A stretch of 64,000 nt of DNA from an uncultured Porphyromonadaceae bacterium (GTDB lineage Bacteria; Bacteroidota; Bacteroidia; Bacteroidales; Muribaculaceae), in the NCBI GenBank assembly GCA_947178215.1, contig CAMWXJ010000002.1, positions 87,422-151,421 of the forward strand, written 5' to 3'. Made by a program: the position numbers and the translations under genes. Position 1 is the stretch's first letter. Every line of letters begins with the position of its first letter. Below, in pieces: positions 8,087 through 15,598 of the stretch. The notes under the pieces were generated by a model. That model saw only the letters and a list, made by a program, of their open reading frames with translations. It did no database searches and was not told the origin of the DNA.

Positions 8087-11000
8087 ATGGTAAAAGCTTG
8101 GAGAGAAAATATATCTATCCCTACTTACGAGATTGCCTCACCCGAACTCGCTCCCATGTTTCTTGAGAAACGCGTTTATCAGGGTTCGTCAGGAGTCGTA
8201 TATCCCTATCCCGTAATCGAGGGGGTGAGCGACGTAAAGACCGATCATGTGTATGAGGCTGTGTGGCTTGAAAACGAGTATATCAAGGTGATGATTCTAC
8301 CTGAACTCGGCGGCCGCGTACAGCAGGCATACGACAAAGTGGCCAAACGTCATTTCGTGTACTGCAACAATGTAATAAAACCGGCTCTTGTAGGGCTTGC
8401 CGGCCCGTGGATATCCGGCGGCATCGAATTCAACTGGCCGCAGCATCACCGCCCGAGCACATTCATGCCCGTCGACAGCATGATCGAGGAGAATGAGGAT
8501 GGTTCGGTCACGGTGTGGGTAAGCGAGCGCGAGCGCATGACTCACCAGAAAGGCATGGCCGGCCTTACACTACGCCCGGGAGCCGCCCGTCTGGAAATCA
8601 AAGGCCGACTGTTCAACCCCACGGATCTGCCGCAGACCTTCCTATGGTGGGCAAATCCGGCAGTAGCCGTCAATGATGCCTACCGCAGTGTGTTCCCGCC
8701 TGACATAAATGCTGTGTTTGACCACGGCAAGCGAGCTGTCTCCACATTCCCGATCGCGACCGGCACATACTACAAGATGGATTACTCGAGCGGAGTGGAT
8801 ATCTCGAACTACCGCAACATCAAGGTGCCCACATCATATATGGGTGTCAACTCCCGCTACGACTTCGAAGGCGGATATGAGGAGGACACCAACTGCGGCA
8901 TGCTACATGTAGCCTCGCGCCATGTATCCCCGGGCAAAAAACAATGGACATGGGGCAATGGCGATTTCGGTCAAGCATGGGACCGCAATCTTACCGATAA
9001 TGACGGACCTTATATTGAGCTTATGGCCGGCGTTTTCACCGAAAACCAACCCGACTTCTCATGGCTCATGCCATATGAAGAGAAGCGCTTCACTCAGTAT
9101 TTCTTCCCCTATCGCGAACTCGGAGTAGTGAAGAACGCCAACCGTGACCTGGTAATGAACTTTGAAAAAGCAGGCGAAGGCAATGCATTGCTGCGCATAT
9201 TCGCCGTGGTGAAAGCCACCGGCACCGCTGTGGTGAGGAGCGGCGACAGGGAGATAGCCCGCATCCCCTTCTCGGCCAAACCGACAGAGATAGTGGAGCT
9301 GACTGTTGATATAGACGGAGCAAACTGGTATGACCTCTCGGTAGAGCTTACGGCCGACGGCTGCGAATCGCTGCGCTGGCGTCCGGAGCCCGACGAGGCA
9401 CGCCCCATACCCGATGCGGCCGAAGCGGCCAAGCGGCCGGAAGAAATAAAGAGCAACGACCGGCTGTATCTGACCGGACTGCATCTGGAGCAATATCGCC
9501 ACGCCACCTTCAATCCGACCGACTATTACCTTGAAGCACTGCGTCGCGATCCTGCCGACACCCGCTGCAACAATGCCATGGGTGTGTGGCTGATGCGACG
9601 GGGATGCTTTGCGGAAGCCGAGCCATATCTCCGCCGGGCTGTCGGCGAATGGCGCCGTGCCAACCCTAATCCTTACGACGGCGAGCCTCTGTTCAATCTT
9701 GCCGTCACTCTCCGCTATCTCGGCCGGGAGGATGAGGCATATGACCTCTACGCCAAAGCGTGCTGGAACGCCGCATGGGCTTCGGCCGGCAATCTTGGCT
9801 GTGCCATGATTGACTGCGGAGCCTCACGCTATAACGAAGCTTTGCGGCGTGTCGATGATTCCATCATAGCCAATCCGCGCAATCATCGCGCTCTGGCCCT
9901 CAGAGCCGAGATATTGCTGCTGGCCGGGCAGACCGAAGAGGCCGCTCAGGCCGCACGCTATGCCCTGGATCTCGATGGCTTCAATTTCGCCGCCCGCTGG
10001 ACTCTTTACAGGGCCACTGATGATGACAACGAATTAGGTATAATGGTAAAAATGATGCGTGACTGCTCCAATAACTACGACACCACGGCTCTTGATTTGG
10101 CCGAGGGCGGGAGTGCCGACGCGGCGGTCGGGCTGTGGAAGCTCGCAACCGAGCGTGGAGCCGTCACACCTATGACTTACTACTATTCGGCACTGACGTT
10201 ATCACGTGCCGCCTTGCCGGGTGTTGACGAGGCGCTTGATAAGGCGGCGGCGACTTCGCCCGACTACTGCTTCCCGAAAGGACGGTTTGCGGCACTGGCG
10301 CTGAGAAGCGCCATCGCCGCCCGACCTCAGGACGGACTCGCGCATTATCTTCTCGGCTGTCTGCTGTATGACGCCAGGCGCCATGAAGAAGCAATAGGTC
10401 ACTGGCGCACGGCATCAGCATATCTGCCCGACTATCCACTCGTGTGGCGCAATCTGGCGCTCGGACTGTTCAATAAGCTTGGCAGTGAGGCTGAGGCTCT
10501 CGCAATGATGGAGAAGGCCATGAGCCTTAATCCGGATGACGCCAGGATGCTCATGGAACTCGACCAGCTCCGCAAACGCCTTGGGCACAGCCATGACGAC
10601 AGACTGGCCGCCCTGGATAGCCATGCCGGTCTGCTTCCGCGGCGCGATGACCTGATTCTGGAGAAGGCCACGCTGCTCAATCAGCTTGGCCGTTACCGCG
10701 AGGCGGCAGATCTGATAGGAAGCCGCCGGTTCCACCCCTGGGAAGGCGGAGAAGGCAAAGTGGCGTTCCAATATCAGACCGCACGGACCGAACTGGCCAA
10801 GCAGGCTCTCTCAACGGGCCGGCACGAAGAAGCACGCACACTCTTGAAAGAGTGTCTTGAATATCCCGACTATCTCGGCGAAGGCAAGCTCCACGGTGCA
10901 CAGGAAAACGATTTCAACTACCTGCTTGGAGTAGCGGCCGAAATGGCGGGTGACGAAAAAGAGGCCCGCCGTCGCTTCGAGCTGGCAGTGGAAGGCCCTA

Positions 11001-11398
11001 CCGAGCCGGCCCCCGCACTCTACTATAATGATGCTAAACCCGACAAGATATTTTATCAGGGCCTGGCTCTGCTCAGACTCGGTCGGGACGCCGAGGCCCG
11101 CGGACGTTTCAACCGTCTGGTAGCGTTTGGCGAGAAGCACCTTTTCGAGCCCGTTACAATAGATTATTTCGCAGTGTCGCTCCCCGACCTGCTGATTTGG
11201 GAAGACAACCTTGACCGCCGCAACCGTGTGCACTGCCGCTATATGATGGCTCTCGGATATTACGGTCTCGGCAAGGAAGAGCGCGCGCTCCGCGAGCTTG
11301 CCCGAGTGGAGGACCTTGACCACAATCATCAGGGAGCGGCTGCATTGCGCAGCATGATAAAACTTAACCTCCAATTGAGCCCATGTCACATTCACTGA
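8087..11398 (+). CDS. DUF5107-domain protein with C-terminal TPR repeats, cytosolic
   Basis: A 1103-residue protein. The ATG at 8087 is 10 bases after the MFS stop; the longer open frame only overlaps the transporter. No signal peptide or membrane segment, so it should be cytosolic. Residues about 40-380 match DUF5107, a beta-sandwich whose LENEYIKVMILPELGGRV start (about residue 61) looks like the aldose-1-epimerase/mutarotase fold; the rest (about 460-1090) is a long TPR superhelix. The biochemical role of DUF5107 is not known to me. Its place after a sugar porter suggests it acts on or senses the imported sugar; that is inference. The stop overlaps the start of the next GH2 gene by 16 bases, so the two are translationally coupled. 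Confidence 0.85.
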   Translation: MVKAWRENISIPTYEIASPELAPMFLEKRVYQGSSGVVYPYPVIEGVSDVKTDHVYEAVWLENEYIKVMILPELGGRVQQAYDKVAKRHFVYCNNVIKPALVGLAGPWISGGIEFNWPQHHRPSTFMPVDSMIEENEDGSVTVWVSERERMTHQKGMAGLTLRPGAARLEIKGRLFNPTDLPQTFLWWANPAVAVNDAYRSVFPPDINAVFDHGKRAVSTFPIATGTYYKMDYSSGVDISNYRNIKVPTSYMGVNSRYDFEGGYEEDTNCGMLHVASRHVSPGKKQWTWGNGDFGQAWDRNLTDNDGPYIELMAGVFTENQPDFSWLMPYEEKRFTQYFFPYRELGVVKNANRDLVMNFEKAGEGNALLRIFAVVKATGTAVVRSGDREIARIPFSAKPTEIVELTVDIDGANWYDLSVELTADGCESLRWRPEPDEARPIPDAAEAAKRPEEIKSNDRLYLTGLHLEQYRHATFNPTDYYLEALRRDPADTRCNNAMGVWLMRRGCFAEAEPYLRRAVGEWRRANPNPYDGEPLFNLAVTLRYLGREDEAYDLYAKACWNAAWASAGNLGCAMIDCGASRYNEALRRVDDSIIANPRNHRALALRAEILLLAGQTEEAAQAARYALDLDGFNFAARWTLYRATDDDNELGIMVKMMRDCSNNYDTTALDLAEGGSADAAVGLWKLATERGAVTPMTYYYSALTLSRAALPGVDEALDKAAATSPDYCFPKGRFAALALRSAIAARPQDGLAHYLLGCLLYDARRHEEAIGHWRTASAYLPDYPLVWRNLALGLFNKLGSEAEALAMMEKAMSLNPDDARMLMELDQLRKRLGHSHDDRLAALDSHAGLLPRRDDLILEKATLLNQLGRYREAADLIGSRRFHPWEGGEGKVAFQYQTARTELAKQALSTGRHEEARTLLKECLEYPDYLGEGKLHGAQENDFNYLLGVAAEMAGDEKEARRRFELAVEGPTEPAPALYYNDAKPDKIFYQGLALLRLGRDAEARGRFNRLVAFGEKHLFEPVTIDYFAVSLPDLLIWEDNLDRRNRVHCRYMMALGYYGLGKEERALRELARVEDLDHNHQGAAALRSMIKLNLQLSPCHIH

Positions 11399-14109
11399 TT
11401 ACAACAATAGCTCTGGGCGCCGCAGTCATGCTATGCGGCGCCCGGGAGCGCATCGACCTTGCCGGACAGTGGAAGGCCGACCTTAGAGATTATCCTGCGG
11501 CTATGATTTCTTTGCCCGGCACTACCGATGCAGCAGGATTGGGGCAGCCTGATACACTGCGACCTGACCTCAAAAAACCACAGCTTCTATATCTGACGCG
11601 CCGGCACAGCTATGTGGGTCCGGCGACATATTCCCGTACATTCGACATATCGCCTGAGATGGCAGGGAAAACCCTGGAGCTTACTCTCGGCAGGGTGCTG
11701 TGGCAGAGCACTGTGAGCGTTGACGGCCAACAGATCGACGGAACCGGAGAGAGCCTTTCTACACCACACCGCTTTATAATGCCGGCGCTGAGCGAAGGCC
11801 GACACACTATCAGTATCACTGTCGACAACAGTGAACAATATGCGGTAAGCAACGGAATGGCCCATTGCTATACCGACCACACACAAGTGAAATGGAACGG
11901 AATACTCGGCGAAATATCTCTTGCTGCCGTACCGGATGTCGACATTACATCGGCCAAGATATATCCCGACAAGGGGCTTGATGAGGCACGGATAATAATG
12001 ACAATAGACAACAACACGTCATTAACGCAAAACATAAGCCTGAACTGGGACATCGCACAGCGCCAGGGCGCCGAAGACGGCAAAGGACTTCGCAGAGGAC
12101 GGCGCAAGGCCAGACTGAAACCCGGTAAAAACGTAGTGGAGTGGTCGGTATCCATGAAGGGCGCGTCAACATGGTCGGAGTTTGATCCGGCTCTCTATTG
12201 CCTGACCGCATCGGCCGGAACCGACACCATACGCGAGACCTTCGGCATGAGGACACTCGAAAGCCGTGACAGGCAGCTGCTGGTCAACGGACGTCCCGCC
12301 TTCATGCGCGGCACGCTGGAATGTTGTATTTTCCCGCTTACGGGTACCCCTCCTATGGACACCACCGGATGGGAGAAGGAATTTGACACTCTGGCCAAAT
12401 GGGGACTGAATCACTTCCGCTTCCATTCGTGGTGCCCGCCCGAAGCCGCTTTTGAAGTGGCCGACCGCAAGGGTGTCTATCTTCAAGTCGAGCTTCCTTT
12501 GTGGAATGATATTCCGCGCGGGGCCGAATCGCTGCCGACCAAGCAGTTCCTTCTTGAAGAATACAAGCGCATAGTCGAAGAATACGGCAACCATCCGTCG
12601 TTCATGCTCATGACGTGCGGTAATGAACTAAGCACCGACATCGACTGGCTCAACACCCTGGTCGACACGATGCGTATCACCGACCCGAGGCATCTCTATG
12701 CAGCTACGTCGTTCTGTTTCGACAAAGGTCATGGCGGACATCCCGAGCCCGGCGACCAGTTCACGGTCACACAGTGGACCGACGACGGCTGGGTGCGCGG
12801 CCAGGGAATGTTTGACCACGAACCCCCGACGTTTGACCGCGACTACTCTTCGGCCATGGCTCCCGCCACCGTACCGCTCATATCGCATGAAATCGGACAG
12901 TATGCCGTATATCCCGACCTGAAAGAGTCAGGACTGTATACCGGCACGCTCATTCCCCTCAATTTCAAGGCCGTAGCGGCCGATTTGCAGTCCAAGGGAC
13001 GTATGCACCGTGCCGGCGACTATCTTCAGGCGTCGGGACGTCTGGCCGCACTGCTCTACAAAGAGGATATCGAGCGGGCCATGCGCACTCCCGGTTTCAG
13101 CGGCTATCAGCTACTCGGATTACAGGATTTTTCCGGTCAGGGCACTGCCCTTGTCGGCCTGGTCAACGCGTTTTGGGATTCCAAAGGCGTTGCCGATCCG
13201 TCATGGTTCCGACAATTTGCCGCGCCGGTGGTTCCTCTGGCACGGTTTGACCGTGCTGTCTATACCGACAATCAACCGTTTGTGGCACGTGTCCAGGTGG
13301 CTAATTACAGCCCCGACGATCCTACTGATGTCAAAGTGAATTGGACTATGTCAGACAGCAGAGGTAATGTCGTGACTTCGGGCACAATGAATCTTCCACG
13401 GATGGAAGCCGGTCTCAATGAGGCCGGAAGATTTGAAATAGCTCCCGGCACTCTTAACGGCCCCGACTGCCTGACACTGAAAGTATCAGTCGAAACAAGC
13501 GACAAGAACTATGCCAACAGCTGGCATGTATGGGTCTATCCCGACAGTCCCGACCTTGATGCCGCCGACATTGTGCTCACTCGCGACATCGACGAGGCTT
13601 TGGCCGCTCTCAATCAGGGTCGCAAAGTGTTGTTCTCGCCCTCGTCCGATTCTATCGTAGGAATAGACAGCCATTTTGTTCCTGTATTCTGGAGCCCTGT
13701 CCACTTCCCTAACCAGGCCGGAGGAATGGGCCTACTCGTCGATGATACTCACCCGGCGCTCGAACTGTTCCCCACCGATATCAATACCGACTGGCAGTGG
13801 TGGTATCCGCTCAAGCGCGGACGTGTGATGTTCACTGATTCCATTGTCGGAGCAAAGCCGATTGTGGAGGTTGTCGACAATTTTACAAACAATCGTGCTC
13901 TGGGTATGCTCTATGAAGCAAAAGTCGGTGACGGACGACTTATGATCTGCGCCTTTGACCTATTGGATCCTGAATTGGCCAAAACCGATGACATAGCCAG
14001 CCGCCAGCTGCTTGCAAGCATCATATCCTACATGCGGTCTGACCGGTTTGCACCCGACAATGCTCTTGCGTCATCAAGGATTAAATCAATCATACGAAAA
14101 AATGGCTGA
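11383..14109 (+). CDS. glycoside hydrolase family 2 enzyme, periplasmic (second copy)
   Basis: A 908-residue GH2 enzyme, the same length as the first copy and alike throughout: signal peptide (SLITTIALGAAVMLCGA), jelly roll with SLPGTTDAAG, TIM barrel with HFRFHSWCPPEAAFEVADRK, probable acid/base Glu415 (CGNE) and nucleophile Glu503 (HEIGQYAVYPDLKES), and a C-terminal ALGMLYEAKVGDGRLMICAF block. It lies in a 16-base overlap with the DUF5107 gene and ends the operon. Keeping two divergent paralogues suggests they cut different linkages or substituted sugars of one glycan; that is inference. A Cys in the signal region (VMLC) is a poor lipobox, so export by signal peptidase I is preferred. Confidence 0.9.
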   Translation: MSHSLITTIALGAAVMLCGARERIDLAGQWKADLRDYPAAMISLPGTTDAAGLGQPDTLRPDLKKPQLLYLTRRHSYVGPATYSRTFDISPEMAGKTLELTLGRVLWQSTVSVDGQQIDGTGESLSTPHRFIMPALSEGRHTISITVDNSEQYAVSNGMAHCYTDHTQVKWNGILGEISLAAVPDVDITSAKIYPDKGLDEARIIMTIDNNTSLTQNISLNWDIAQRQGAEDGKGLRRGRRKARLKPGKNVVEWSVSMKGASTWSEFDPALYCLTASAGTDTIRETFGMRTLESRDRQLLVNGRPAFMRGTLECCIFPLTGTPPMDTTGWEKEFDTLAKWGLNHFRFHSWCPPEAAFEVADRKGVYLQVELPLWNDIPRGAESLPTKQFLLEEYKRIVEEYGNHPSFMLMTCGNELSTDIDWLNTLVDTMRITDPRHLYAATSFCFDKGHGGHPEPGDQFTVTQWTDDGWVRGQGMFDHEPPTFDRDYSSAMAPATVPLISHEIGQYAVYPDLKESGLYTGTLIPLNFKAVAADLQSKGRMHRAGDYLQASGRLAALLYKEDIERAMRTPGFSGYQLLGLQDFSGQGTALVGLVNAFWDSKGVADPSWFRQFAAPVVPLARFDRAVYTDNQPFVARVQVANYSPDDPTDVKVNWTMSDSRGNVVTSGTMNLPRMEAGLNEAGRFEIAPGTLNGPDCLTLKVSVETSDKNYANSWHVWVYPDSPDLDAADIVLTRDIDEALAALNQGRKVLFSPSSDSIVGIDSHFVPVFWSPVHFPNQAGGMGLLVDDTHPALELFPTDINTDWQWWYPLKRGRVMFTDSIVGAKPIVEVVDNFTNNRALGMLYEAKVGDGRLMICAFDLLDPELAKTDDIASRQLLASIISYMRSDRFAPDNALASSRIKSIIRKNG

Positions 14110-14225
14110 ATAAGCTGTATTCATGGATAATTATCATAGTGTTTTCACACGAAATCCGGAATAGCACAAACACATTAATTATCAACGTATTTCACCCCCC
14201 TCCCGAAAAAAAATCATCTCCTGCG

Positions 14226-14257
14226 TTTGGATAACAGGGTGACAATTGCTACCTTTG
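14226..14257 (+). promoter_or_regulatory. promoter of the propeller lipoprotein gene
   Basis: TTTG at 14226-14229, a 20-base spacer and TACCTTTG at 14250-14257: a full match at both boxes. The start should be near 14264, about 80 bases before the ATG. Confidence 0.7.
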
Positions 14258-14274
14258 TGCAGTTTAGGTCCGCC

Positions 14275-14301
14275 CAATGGAGGTTCTTTGAACCTCCATT
14301 G
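14275..14301 (+). promoter_or_regulatory. 12-bp perfect hairpin at the 5' end of the lipoprotein mRNA
   Basis: CAATGGAGGTTC (14275-14286), loop TTT, then the exact complement (14290-14301). It starts about 11 bases after the predicted transcript start and is not followed by a T run, so it is better read as an mRNA stabiliser or a regulator binding site than a terminator. Confidence 0.5.
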
Positions 14302-14342
14302 TTATAACTACGGACTACTCTATTCATCTTCACAATCGCGTC

Positions 14343-15443
14343 ATGAAAAACTTTCTACTGACTTCTATTATTGCCGCCTTGTTATTATCCATGTTCTCAT
14401 GCAGCGGATCTGGCTCGGCAGACTATCAAGGAATCGACACCTTATCGCTGACCGGTGAACTCATTATACCATACGACCATATCAAGACCCCCGAAAATAT
14501 CTATGCATCCGATGACAAGATATTCCTTGTTAACTCCCCCGGTGTGGATACCCTCATAGATGAGTTTACATCGAATGGTAAACCGGTAAGATCCTTTCTC
14601 AGCAAAGGACAAGGACCCGATGAGGCAGCCTTCATCTTCTCCAGCTATATTGAAGCCGGGAAAAAACGCCTCATGATGGTGACCACCCCCGGCGAACTGC
14701 GGTCGGTGAGCCTTGAAGCCGATGCCCAACCGCTTACAGAAAAGGTATTCGCATATAATCCCGACAAAGATACATTGAATTTCTCGGTCAAGACCTTCAT
14801 GATGGCTGACAACCATGTGCTTTCTGCCATAAATTCCAATAAGGGTATTTTTGCTCTTTTCAATTCCGACGGAACATTTGACCGTATTTTAGCCGGTCAT
14901 CTGCCTGAAAGTGATTTTGGCGAAGGGTTTCCGGAATATGCCAAGATAAACTTTCTTCAGCCGGCCGGCGCTGTAAGTCCCGACGGCAAGCATTTTGTAT
15001 GCTATTTCGGAAGAGCCGACATGACCGGGTTCGCAAACATTGATGGTGATTCTATTGACTTCCGGATAAATTATGTTGCACCACCAAAAGGCATCAACGT
15101 AATTGTCGGAGACGGATATATCTCCTTTGACTTTGGTGATGACTACACCTATTATTTCACCGGTAATGTCACTGCATCCGACAGCCATGCCTATATGCCT
15201 TACTGCGGAATGCTCGCCCGGGATGCTGAAAAAAGAAACAAAGATATGGCCGCCGGAGAGATTGAGCCGTTCAGCCTCATAAGGGTGTATGATTTTGATG
15301 GAAATATCGTAAGAGTACTCCGTACTGATGTCAATGCAAGAGCTATTGCGGTGAGTCCTGACGACAAAAACCTTTATGTACTTACCGAAAATGATGACAA
15401 AGGATACTATATTGTAAAATACGCCCTCCCCGGTTATAATTAA
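14343..15443 (+). CDS. six-bladed beta-propeller lipoprotein (BF3164-like)
   Basis: A 366-residue lipoprotein: signal MKNFLLTSIIAALLLSMFSC with the lipid Cys at residue 20, then a glycine/serine linker and repeated WD/NHL-like blades, including FLSKGQGPDEAAFIFSSYIE, a GxGPxE turn typical of the six-bladed-propeller lipoproteins abundant in Bacteroidales, and a late blade LRTDVNARAIAVSPDDKNLYVLTE. Family role is unproven; such proteins often sit near secreted peptides, regulators or TonB receptors. It is a single gene with its own promoter and leader hairpin, and is closed by the long hairpin at 15473. Composition is A+T-richer than the upstream operon. Homologous in plan to the N-terminal part of the gene at 42579. 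Confidence 0.8.
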   Translation: MKNFLLTSIIAALLLSMFSCSGSGSADYQGIDTLSLTGELIIPYDHIKTPENIYASDDKIFLVNSPGVDTLIDEFTSNGKPVRSFLSKGQGPDEAAFIFSSYIEAGKKRLMMVTTPGELRSVSLEADAQPLTEKVFAYNPDKDTLNFSVKTFMMADNHVLSAINSNKGIFALFNSDGTFDRILAGHLPESDFGEGFPEYAKINFLQPAGAVSPDGKHFVCYFGRADMTGFANIDGDSIDFRINYVAPPKGINVIVGDGYISFDFGDDYTYYFTGNVTASDSHAYMPYCGMLARDAEKRNKDMAAGEIEPFSLIRVYDFDGNIVRVLRTDVNARAIAVSPDDKNLYVLTENDDKGYYIVKYALPGYN

Positions 15444-15472
15444 CCTCTCCAATTATAATTTAAAGGTATATA

Positions 15473-15522
15473 TCACGGTTTGTGGAATTAGAGCAGCCCT
15501 GCTCTAATTCCACAAACCGTGA
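15473..15522. terminator. 24-bp perfect inverted repeat, bidirectional terminator
   Basis: Arms 15473-15496 and 15499-15522 are exact complements with only two bases between them, and pairing can extend beyond after a one-base bulge. It lies between two convergent genes (stops at 15443 and 15599). The arms are far longer than needed for termination. Confidence 0.7.
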
Positions 15523-15598
15523 CATATATACACCGTATTTAATAAAGATAGAATCAAGACCAAAATTACATTATGGTATGTCCGGTAATTATTGATTG

